Assembly: GCA_964586235.1 (NCBI GenBank)
Contig: CAZPIO010000007.1
Coordinates: 42,539 to 106,538, forward strand
DNA length: 64,000 nt
From: JAUCQB01 sp964586235
Lineage (GTDB): Bacteria; Planctomycetota; Phycisphaerae; UBA1845; PWPN01
Reading direction: 5' to 3'
How positions within the stretch are numbered: position 1 is the stretch's first letter; every line of letters begins with the position of its first letter. The notes under the pieces are model-generated. The model was given only the letters and a program-made list of their open reading frames with translations, had not been told where the DNA came from and did no database searches. The translations under genes were made by a program, and so were the position numbers. Positions 48,056 through 55,800 of the stretch are shown here, in pieces.

Positions 48056-48354
48056 AACCGAACGACTCCGTATTCCCGGCGAGCTCGGTGACGCAGCGGG
48101 TGTTGATGCCGCGTCCCGACGCTGAAGAACTCGGCTTTCGCATTCGACTCCTGTGGCGCCTGTTTGGGCGACGACTCGCGGAGATGCCTCCCTGGACGGC
48201 AGACGAGTTCTCCAATCTCCTGCTGGGGGCCGCACGCGGCCCGTTGCGCGACTTTGAGGTGCGATGCGGAATGCTGCGACTTGTTCAAGGCTTGCACCGT
48301 GGAGCGAGGGAGACAGAGGGCCGACGGATGGGTCAAGAGACGGAACAAGCTTGA
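48052..48354 (+). CDS. Small ORF in the gap between the two uvrA genes
   Basis: 100 residues. The ATG overlaps the first uvrA gene's stop (ATGA), which favours translation. The sequence (EELGFRIRLLWRLFGRRLAE, WTADEFSNLLLGAARGPLRD) looks helical and basic. I recognise no family. It could instead be remnant linker sequence from a once continuous gene, but it does not resemble UvrA. Confidence 0.4.
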   Translation: MKPNDSVFPASSVTQRVLMPRPDAEELGFRIRLLWRLFGRRLAEMPPWTADEFSNLLLGAARGPLRDFEVRCGMLRLVQGLHRGARETEGRRMGQETEQA

Positions 48355-48401
48355 CCACCAGATGAGGACAATCTTGACGCCTGTGTGGTTACTGACGGGC
48401 G

Positions 48402-51400
48402 ATGAAGATGACGCCGATTCGTGCATCCCGATTCAAGTCATCTGCCCAAGGAGCCCCAAGCTCCAAAGGGCAGGGCTGGCTCACCGTGCGCGGGGCGCGG
48501 CACAACAACCTTAAGAACATCGACGTTCACTTCCCGCTGGGGCGGTTCATCTGCGTGACCGGCGTTTCGGGCAGCGGTAAGAGCTCGCTCGTGGTTGACA
48601 TTCTGCGCGAGCGGTTGGCACGCGATCTGAACGGCGCCGAAAACGTGAATCCCGGCCCATGCGACGGCATCGACGGGCTCCAGCACCTCGACAAGGTCAT
48701 CGACATCGATCAGCAGCCGATCGGCCGGACGCCGCGAAGCAACCCGGCGACTTACATCAAGGTTTTCGACGAGATTCGCGATCTGTACGCCCGGCTGCCC
48801 GACTCGAAGGTGCGCGGGTACAAGCCGGGCCGCTTCAGCTTCAACGTACCGGTCGGAACCGAGGGCGGCGGCCGTTGCGAGGCCTGCGAGGGCAATGGCG
48901 CCAACCGCATGGACATGGAGTTCCTCGCGGACATCTGGGTGACCTGCCCGCTGTGCGAGGGGCACCGCTTCAGCCGTGAGACGCTGGCGATTCATTTTCG
49001 CGGCAAGAGCATCGCCGACGTGCTGGAGATGGACGTCCAGGAGGCCCTGCAGCATTTCGCGAACATCCCCAGGATTGCCGCGATGCTGCAGACGCTGCAC
49101 GATGTCGGGCTGGACTACATCAAGCTCGGGCAGTCCTCGACCACGCTGTCAGGCGGCGAGGCCCAGCGGATCAAGCTGGCCCGCGAGCTGGTCCGCAAGA
49201 GCACCGGGCGTACGCTGTACATACTCGACGAGCCGACAACCGGGCTGCACTTCGAGGACATCCGCCGGTTGCTCGAAGTCCTGCACGGCTTCGTGGACAA
49301 CGGCAACACGGTGGTGGTCATCGAGCACAATCTCGACGTGGTCAAGACCGCCGACTGGGTGATCGATCTGGGCCCCGAGGGCGGAGACGACGGCGGATAT
49401 GTGGTCGTGGCTGGCACGCCGGAGCAGGTGGCCGCGTGCGAAGCATCCTTCACGGGCCAAGCCTTGCGGCCGGTGCTCGAACCGGGGTATCACCCGCCTC
49501 GGCCCCCCCTTGCCAAGGGTGGGAGAGCAACGGTCGCCTGCCTGCACGAGACTTCTCCTCCTGACAAGGCCAATCAGGGCACTCCCCCCCTTAACAAGGG
49601 GGGGCCGGGGGGGGTAGCAGAGGAGCAACTCTCTGCTTCCGAAACAGGCGAACTGACCACCGTCACCGTCGTCGGAGCCGGCCAGCACAATCTCAAGAAC
49701 GTCACCGTGTCATTCCCTCGCAGCAAGATCACCGTCTGCAGCGGCGTCTCCGGCAGCGGCAAGAGCAGCTTCGCCCTCGACACCGTCTACGCCGAAGGCC
49801 AGCGGCGATACGTGGAGTCGCTCAGCACCTACGCCCGCCAGTTCCTCGGCCAGATCGCCAAGCCGAAGGTCGAACGCATCGACGGCCTCTCGCCGGCGAT
49901 CAGCATCGAGCAGAAGACCGCCTCACGGTCGCCGCGTTCCACCGTCGGCACGGTGACCGAAGTGTTTGACTACATGCGCATCCTGTGGGCCCGTATCGGC
50001 ACACCTTACTGCCCCAAATGCGACCTGCCCATCGGCACGCAGACCAGCGACGAAATCGTCGAGAAGGTCCTTGCCGTGCCCGAGGGCACGCGAGCCCTGG
50101 TGCTCGCACCCATCGAGCGAACCGGCAACGAGGGGTACGCCGACCTGCTCGCTCGCGAGCGGGCCAGCGGTTTCGCCCGCGTGCGCGTGGACGGGCAGGT
50201 ATACGACCTCGAGCACCCGCCCGAGCTGGACCGCCGGACCCGCCACTCGGTCGAACTGGTCGTCGACCGCGTGGTCATCCGCAAACGCGAACAGTCGCGC
50301 ATCGCTGACAGCATCGAGATGGCCCTGTCGATCGGCAACGGGTGGGTTATGCTGGCTCCGGTCGACGGCGGCGAAACCTTGCGATTCTCGCAGCGGCGGT
50401 CGTGTACGACGTGCGGGACGGCATACGAAGACCTGACCCCGCATCATTTCTCGTTCAACACGCGGATCGGCTGGTGCGAGACCTGCGAAGGGCTCGGAAC
50501 GCAGCAGGGGGCCAGCGTATCGGTCGTGGTGCCCGGCCCGCGGCAATCCATCCGCGGCGGGGCCATCGCCGGCTGGGACGATCTCGGCGAGAACGCGATG
50601 CTGGCGAAGATGGTTCACCCGGTGGCCGACCACCTCGGCGTCTCGCTGGACATGAGATGGTGCGACCTTCCGCAGGAGGCTCAACGGGCGTTCCTCTACG
50701 GCACAGCCGCCCACTGGTTTGAGTTCGGCAATGGCGTGCGCTTCCAGTGGAAAGGCTTCTACCCGGCGATCGACGAGGCCTCGCGATCGAGTTGGCAGTA
50801 TCGCCAGCGGCTCAGCCAGTTGACCTCCGAGGTGCCGTGCCAGCGGTGCGGCGGGGGGCGGCTGCGACTGGACGCGTCTTCCGTGCGGGTGGGAGGCAGA
50901 ACCATCGTCGAGGTCTGCCGCATGCCGCTGGACGAGTCCCTGCGGTTCTTCAAGGAGCTTCGGCTGGACGCCCGCGAGCGGAAGGTGGCGGGCGAACTGC
51001 TCGCCGAGGTGCGCAACCGGCTGCAGTTCCTGGTCGACGTCGGCCTCGACTACGTCACGCTGCACCGCTCCGCGCCCACGCTGTCCGGCGGCGAATCGCA
51101 GCGTATCCGACTCGCGTCGCAGATCGGCAGCGGCCTGACCGGCGTGCTCTATGTGCTCGACGAGCCGACCATCGGTCTGCACCCACGAGATACCCGCAGG
51201 CTGATTTCCGCGCTGCACCATCTGCGCGACCAGGGCAACACCCTGCTGATGGTCGAGCACGACCGCGACGTGATCACCGCCTCGGATCACGTGCTCGACT
51301 TTGGGCCCGGGGCCGGGACGTTCGGCGGGCGAATTGTCGCAGAAGGCACCCCGGCCCGGCTGAAGAAGGCCCGCGAATCGCTCACCGGGCGTTATCTGGC

Positions 51401-53477
51401 CGGCCGTGAGACCATTCCCATCCCCGATCAGCGCCGCCCCGGCAACGGGCAATTCCTGCGGATCGTCGGTGCCCGGCAGAACAACCTCCGCAACATCGAC
51501 GTCGACATCCCGCTCGGCTGCTTCGTGGCTGTAACTGGAGTCTCGGGCAGCGGGAAGAGCTCGCTGGTCAACGACGTGCTCTACACCGCGCTGGCCAAGC
51601 GAATTCACCGGGCGGCCGTCGAAGCAGGGGCTCACGACGAGATCACCGGCGTCGAGTTCATCGACAAGGTGATCAACGTGGATCAGTCGCCGATCGGCAG
51701 TTCGCCGACCAGCAATCCGGCGACGTACACCGGCGTGTTTGACGAGATACGTTCCCTCTTTGCCCGCCTGCCGGATGCCAAGGTACGCGGCTACAACGTC
51801 AACCGGTTCAGCTTCAACCGGCCCGGCGGGCGCTGCGAGGCCTGCGAAGGCAACGGCCAGCGCTGTATCGAGATGCACTTCCTGCCCGACGTCTGGATCA
51901 CCTGCGAGACCTGCGGCGGCACACGCTACAAGGCCGAAACGCTCGACGTCAAATACAAGAGCAAGAGCATTGCCGACGTGCTGTCGATGCGAATCTCCGA
52001 GGCCCTGGAACACTTCAAGAACGTACCCCGCGTCCGGCGGATGCTTCAGACGCTCGACGACGTCGGGCTGGGCTATCTGCAATTGGGCCAGCCGGCCCCG
52101 ACGCTCTCGGGCGGCGAGGCTCAGCGGGTAAAGCTCGCGGCCGAACTCGGCCGTCCGAGCACCGGCAAGACGCTCTACATTCTCGACGAGCCGACAACCG
52201 GTCTGCACTTTGACGATCTGCGCAAGCTCCTTGACGTGCTGCACCGCCTTTGCGACATGGGCAACTCGGTCGTCTGCATCGAGCACAACCTGGATGTGAT
52301 CAAGACGTCCGACTGGGTCATCGACCTGGGACCGGAGGGGGGCGAGGGTGGCGGCGACATAGTGGCCGAAGGCCCGCCCGAAAAAGTGGCGGTGGGCCGC
52401 AACTCGCACACCGGCAAGATCCTGTCGGAGGTGCTTCGCAGCGGGCAGCGCGTCAAACGCGAGGTATTCGACCCCGCGCGGGCCCTGGTCACCCAAGACG
52501 TCTGCTTCGAGGCTGAGGAAGAAGAGGACATCGGCCAGGCGAAAATGCCGTGGGAGATCGACGGCCGGCGCTGGCATACCCGCGACCGCGTCGGGCCGCG
52601 CGGCGAACCGGCCCGGTGGGAAGGGGCGGCCCTGGAGTGGCTCATCGACCAGATCGAAAGGGTCGGCCAGGGCCGGCTCTCGCCGACCAACTACAATTCC
52701 CGCAGCACCGTTGAGATCAAGATGCCGGGCAGCGCGACCCCCTGGTTCTTCCACGGCCGCACGGGCGGGGCCTGGCTGCTGGACGTGACCTTCCGCGTGC
52801 CGACGCGGGCGTTCAGCGCCGCCGAGGTCCGGCGCCTCGTCCCGCTGAAGACGCTCGACGAAATGAACGAGCTGCCCATCTACGGCAAGGAACCGCGAGT
52901 GACCGTGCGACACTCCGGCCGCCTCACCGACGATATCCGCATACTGATTCACTCGAAAAAGGAGATCGCCACCGACGATTGCCGCGAGTTCATCAAGCGG
53001 GCTTTCCAGGCATACCAGCGGCTGATCCGGAAAATGGGTGAGGACGTCGAAATGCGCCAGCCGTGGAAGGCCAACGGCCGGCAATGGCACCTGTCTCAGC
53101 AGATGCTGTCGAAGAACACCGAGAAGCTCTGGCGCGGCTCGCTCATCGTCGAGATGCTCGGCCGCTTCAAGAAGATCGCCCCCGAGATCCGCGAAGACTG
53201 GACCCGCAAGGTGATGGTGGTGCTCGAGCACCCGAGAGTGCCCGGTGTGTGGGCCCGCCTCATCACCAACCACGCCAACGCCATGCGGATCGAAGTCCAC
53301 TGTGCCTTGGGCCGCTTCACCCCGGCACTGATCGAAAAACTGGGACTCGACCCGGTCATCCGCCACCTGCGTCATTGCGACCAGGTCCAGTTCTGGCTGC
53401 AGAAGTCGCAGCAGTGCGACCAGGAGCAACTGGAGCACCTGGTCCGGGAGTCCATCGCGTCGCTGGAGAGCCACTGA
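48402..53477 (+). CDS. uvrA: UvrA: module II of copy 1 fused to complete UvrA copy 2 and a duplicated C-terminal domain
   Basis: 1691 residues. Residues ~25-360: ATPase module II of UvrA (Walker A Lys60, zinc finger CEAC...CPLC, TLSGGEAQRIKLA, LYILDEPTTGLHFED). ~361-415: a low-complexity linker encoded by a hairpin repeat. ~420-1345: a complete UvrA with both modules (CPKC; CTTC...CETC; CEAC...CETC; two intact LSGGE signatures and Walker B motifs). ~1367-1691: a domain not found in E. coli UvrA, with an internal duplication (MPWEIDGRRWHTRD at ~1382, QPWKANGRQWHLSQ at ~1551). With the 46130 gene it makes four ATPase modules, like the fused tandem UvrA of chlamydiae. The start is uncertain. Confidence 0.88.
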   Translation: MKMTPIRASRFKSSAQGAPSSKGQGWLTVRGARHNNLKNIDVHFPLGRFICVTGVSGSGKSSLVVDILRERLARDLNGAENVNPGPCDGIDGLQHLDKVIDIDQQPIGRTPRSNPATYIKVFDEIRDLYARLPDSKVRGYKPGRFSFNVPVGTEGGGRCEACEGNGANRMDMEFLADIWVTCPLCEGHRFSRETLAIHFRGKSIADVLEMDVQEALQHFANIPRIAAMLQTLHDVGLDYIKLGQSSTTLSGGEAQRIKLARELVRKSTGRTLYILDEPTTGLHFEDIRRLLEVLHGFVDNGNTVVVIEHNLDVVKTADWVIDLGPEGGDDGGYVVVAGTPEQVAACEASFTGQALRPVLEPGYHPPRPPLAKGGRATVACLHETSPPDKANQGTPPLNKGGPGGVAEEQLSASETGELTTVTVVGAGQHNLKNVTVSFPRSKITVCSGVSGSGKSSFALDTVYAEGQRRYVESLSTYARQFLGQIAKPKVERIDGLSPAISIEQKTASRSPRSTVGTVTEVFDYMRILWARIGTPYCPKCDLPIGTQTSDEIVEKVLAVPEGTRALVLAPIERTGNEGYADLLARERASGFARVRVDGQVYDLEHPPELDRRTRHSVELVVDRVVIRKREQSRIADSIEMALSIGNGWVMLAPVDGGETLRFSQRRSCTTCGTAYEDLTPHHFSFNTRIGWCETCEGLGTQQGASVSVVVPGPRQSIRGGAIAGWDDLGENAMLAKMVHPVADHLGVSLDMRWCDLPQEAQRAFLYGTAAHWFEFGNGVRFQWKGFYPAIDEASRSSWQYRQRLSQLTSEVPCQRCGGGRLRLDASSVRVGGRTIVEVCRMPLDESLRFFKELRLDARERKVAGELLAEVRNRLQFLVDVGLDYVTLHRSAPTLSGGESQRIRLASQIGSGLTGVLYVLDEPTIGLHPRDTRRLISALHHLRDQGNTLLMVEHDRDVITASDHVLDFGPGAGTFGGRIVAEGTPARLKKARESLTGRYLAGRETIPIPDQRRPGNGQFLRIVGARQNNLRNIDVDIPLGCFVAVTGVSGSGKSSLVNDVLYTALAKRIHRAAVEAGAHDEITGVEFIDKVINVDQSPIGSSPTSNPATYTGVFDEIRSLFARLPDAKVRGYNVNRFSFNRPGGRCEACEGNGQRCIEMHFLPDVWITCETCGGTRYKAETLDVKYKSKSIADVLSMRISEALEHFKNVPRVRRMLQTLDDVGLGYLQLGQPAPTLSGGEAQRVKLAAELGRPSTGKTLYILDEPTTGLHFDDLRKLLDVLHRLCDMGNSVVCIEHNLDVIKTSDWVIDLGPEGGEGGGDIVAEGPPEKVAVGRNSHTGKILSEVLRSGQRVKREVFDPARALVTQDVCFEAEEEEDIGQAKMPWEIDGRRWHTRDRVGPRGEPARWEGAALEWLIDQIERVGQGRLSPTNYNSRSTVEIKMPGSATPWFFHGRTGGAWLLDVTFRVPTRAFSAAEVRRLVPLKTLDEMNELPIYGKEPRVTVRHSGRLTDDIRILIHSKKEIATDDCREFIKRAFQAYQRLIRKMGEDVEMRQPWKANGRQWHLSQQMLSKNTEKLWRGSLIVEMLGRFKKIAPEIREDWTRKVMVVLEHPRVPGVWARLITNHANAMRIEVHCALGRFTPALIEKLGLDPVIRHLRHCDQVQFWLQKSQQCDQEQLEHLVRESIASLESH
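49490..49620. repeat. Hairpin repeat inserted in frame in the UvrA linker
   Basis: Two units, CCCCCCTT GCC AAGGGTG (49503-49520, one mismatch) and CCCCCCCTT AAC AAGGGGGGG (49584-49604, perfect). They encode PPRPPLAKGG and TPPLNKGGPGG. The same stem occurs between genes at 14705-14723, so this is a dispersed repeat that has become coding. Confidence 0.75.
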
Positions 53478-53640
53478 CGAAGGAATGACGAATGTCGAAG
53501 CCCGAATGTCGAATGAAGTCCGAAACCCGAAATCCAAATGACGAAGTGTCGCACAGCACCTCGTTCTGTTCGTCATTCGGATTTCTGGTTTCATTCGTCA
53601 TTCGGATTTCGACATTCGGATTTCACGATCGGGCTTCATG
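53478..53640. repeat. GAATGACGAATGTCGAA-type palindromic repeat
   Basis: The left half has GAATGACGAATGTCGAAG and related direct repeats, CCGAATGTCGAATG and CCAAATGACGAAG. The right half has the reverse complements (TTCGTCATTCGGATTTC twice, CGACATTCGGATTTC). The whole is a long imperfect inverted repeat with no coding potential. Confidence 0.7.
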
Positions 53641-53663
53641 TTCGATGAGGGGGGCCACATAGA

Positions 53664-54323
53664 ATGGGCACCCTCGTCCCCAATCGCCTGCTCTTTCGCT
53701 TCGAGTTCCCGCTCCGGCATCGCTCGTCACCGGCAATCGACGGCGACTTGGGCGACTGGACCGACGCATATCTGCTGCCGGACTTCGGCGCCCTCGACGG
53801 CAACCCGTCTTTCGGCCGGATCTGGCTGGCCTGGAACGAGACCGGCCTGTTCCTTGCCTGCCGGGTCGAGGGCCGCAAGGGGCCGTTCAGGTGCGATCCG
53901 AAGCGGTTCTGGGAGGGCGACAACCTTCGCCTGTGTACCGACATGCGCGACACCCGTGACATCAAGCGGGCCTCCCGGTTCTGCCAGCAGTTCCATTTCC
54001 TGCCCTCGGGCGGAGGCCGCGACGGCCGGAGCCCCTTTGCCGGGGCCGCCCGCATCCATCGTGCCTCTGAAAACGCCCCGGTGCCGCCTCCTGGCTCTAT
54101 CCCCGTCGCCGGCACGCGCAAGGGCGAGATCTATACCCTGGAGGCCCATATCCCGGCGTCCGTGCTCTCGGGCTTCGACCCCGATGAACACCCGCGCGTT
54201 GGCATCTTCACCATGCTCGAGGATACCGAACTGGGCCGGCAGTACCTCACCGTCGGAGACGAGTTCAACTGGCATGTGGACCCCAGCACCTGGGCAACCG
54301 CCGTCTTGACACGGACGGCTTAA
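53664..54323 (+). CDS. CBM9-like carbohydrate-binding protein
   Basis: 219 residues. AIDGDLGDWTDAYLLPDF is the usual opening of CBM9/DOMON-like sugar-binding domains, and IWLAWNETGLFLACRVEG the first core strands. GEIYTLEAHIPASVLSGFDP and VGIFTMLEDTELGRQYLTVG follow as in the family. There is no catalytic module and no clear signal peptide, so its site of action is uncertain. It lies 186 bases after the large uvrA gene, separated by a repeat. Confidence 0.75.
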   Translation: MGTLVPNRLLFRFEFPLRHRSSPAIDGDLGDWTDAYLLPDFGALDGNPSFGRIWLAWNETGLFLACRVEGRKGPFRCDPKRFWEGDNLRLCTDMRDTRDIKRASRFCQQFHFLPSGGGRDGRSPFAGAARIHRASENAPVPPPGSIPVAGTRKGEIYTLEAHIPASVLSGFDPDEHPRVGIFTMLEDTELGRQYLTVGDEFNWHVDPSTWATAVLTRTA

Positions 54324-54393
54324 GGCCTACCATTAGGTGGACGTTCGAGTCAGCTCTTCAACGGGTCCTTTGTAGCATGATGGAGGATCACCC

Positions 54394-54789
54394 ATGTCGG
54401 ATACACCCAGTCAGCAGCCCCCCGTGGTCGAATACGCCGGCAGCCCTGCTGCGAGTAAGGATGAGCGAATGTGGGGTATGCTCTCCCACATAGTGGCCTT
54501 CGCCGGCTTTCTCATTCCCTTAGGTAACATCATCGCCCCACTGGTCATCTGGCTGCTCAAGAAGGACGAGATGCCCTTTGTCAATGACCAGGGCAAGGAA
54601 TCGATCAACTTCCAGATCACCATTACGATCGGCTACATAATCAGCCTTGTTCTCGTTTTTGTGCTGATCGGCTTTTTCCTGTTGCTCGCTCTGATGGTGG
54701 TCAACATCATCTTTGTCATCCTCGCCGCGGTCAAGGCGAACTCCGGCGTGGCGTATCGGTACCCATTTGCCCTCCGGCTCATCAAGTGA
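54394..54789 (+). CDS. DUF4870 (Tic20-like) membrane protein
   Basis: 131 residues with GGAGG upstream. The hydrophilic start is followed by DERMWGMLSHIVAFAGFLIP, GNIIAPLVIWLLKKDEMPFV and NDQGKESINFQITITIGYII, the standard DUF4870 pattern of about three to four membrane helices. YRYPFALRLIK ends it as in the family. The function of the family is not established. Confidence 0.9.
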   Translation: MSDTPSQQPPVVEYAGSPAASKDERMWGMLSHIVAFAGFLIPLGNIIAPLVIWLLKKDEMPFVNDQGKESINFQITITIGYIISLVLVFVLIGFFLLLALMVVNIIFVILAAVKANSGVAYRYPFALRLIK

Positions 54790-54948
54790 GCGGCAGGCCG
54801 GTCCTTCTTGACGCGAGGATCCAGAATCCCAAGTCTGTCCCTGCCGCCTCCGGACGCGAGGCCGGGCCCGCTGTTGACATTGCGCCTGCCTCGACGCACA
54901 TTGACGGGCTGTTGAGGGGGCCGCCCGTAGCGTTCGAGTATCCGCACC

Positions 54949-55800
54949 ATGAGTTTGAAGTATCGTTTTCTTGCCATCGACGTCGACGGGACGTTGATGA
55001 ACTCGCGAAATGAGCTGCCGCCCGCCCACCGCGAGGCTCTGCACCGCGCCCACCAGGCGGGCATGACCGTCTGCTTGTGTACCGGGCGGATGCTGGCCGA
55101 GGCCCGGACGGTGCTCGATCAGATCGGCCTGGATTCCGACGTGGGCGTATTCGTCTTTGGGGCGATCATCAGCGAACTGCCCACGGGTCGCACGCTCTAC
55201 CGCACGACCATTCCGCATGCCGTCGGCGACCGTTTGGTGGACCATTTCCAGTCCCTGGGCTCGCCGGTGCTGGTCCTCTATGACTCTGCTGAGGCCGGTA
55301 TGGACTACTGCTACATCACGGGGCGGAGAAACCGACACTATTTCGAGCGATGGCTGGAAATCTCGCCGGCGCGCACGGAGCGGGTCCGCCAGTGGCGGCC
55401 ATCCGCTTTCGAGGCGGTCCGCATCGGCGTCATCGAGGATCCCGCCCACATCGCCGAGACGTTCGCGTCGGTGCAGCGGGCCTTCTCGCCCCAGGAACTG
55501 AAGTACAACTCAATCTTCGCTCCCAACTACGGCCTGCACGTGGTGGAGTGCTTCGCTCCGAGCGTGAGCAAGTGGCACGGGATCATGCAGGTGATCGGCC
55601 CGATGGGCATTGACGGTTCGCAGGTCGTCGCCATCGGCGACGATATCAACGACCTGGAGATGATCCGTCACGCGGGGCTCGGGGTGGCTATGGGCAATGC
55701 GATCGACCCCATCAAGGCCGTCGCCCGCTGGCAGGTGCCGTCCCACGACGAGGATGGCCTGGCCGTGGCGATCGACAGGATACTGAGGAATAGTGAATGA
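54949..55800 (+). CDS. HAD-superfamily phosphatase, Cof type (class IIB)
   Basis: 283 residues. Motif I AIDVDGTLMNSRNEL supplies the nucleophilic Asp and the general acid. CLCTGRMLAEA is motif II, and VVAIGDDINDLEMIRHAGLG is motif IV binding Mg. The cap domain lies between residues ~85 and 200, as in Cof/YidA enzymes that hydrolyse sugar phosphates or nucleotides such as FMN and PLP. The gene overlaps the next by ATGA. Confidence 0.9.
   Translation: MSLKYRFLAIDVDGTLMNSRNELPPAHREALHRAHQAGMTVCLCTGRMLAEARTVLDQIGLDSDVGVFVFGAIISELPTGRTLYRTTIPHAVGDRLVDHFQSLGSPVLVLYDSAEAGMDYCYITGRRNRHYFERWLEISPARTERVRQWRPSAFEAVRIGVIEDPAHIAETFASVQRAFSPQELKYNSIFAPNYGLHVVECFAPSVSKWHGIMQVIGPMGIDGSQVVAIGDDINDLEMIRHAGLGVAMGNAIDPIKAVARWQVPSHDEDGLAVAIDRILRNSE

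Noticed and set aside
48000..48470. Simple frameshift or sequencing error splitting uvrA
   Set aside because: About 350 extra bases unlike UvrA separate the two conserved parts, so a single indel cannot restore one frame. An insertion or true split is more likely.
49923..53594. 1223-codon open frame on the minus strand
   Set aside because: It is antisense to the large uvrA gene, whose UvrA motifs are unmistakable. The antisense product has no recognisable domain; long shadows are expected at this GC content.
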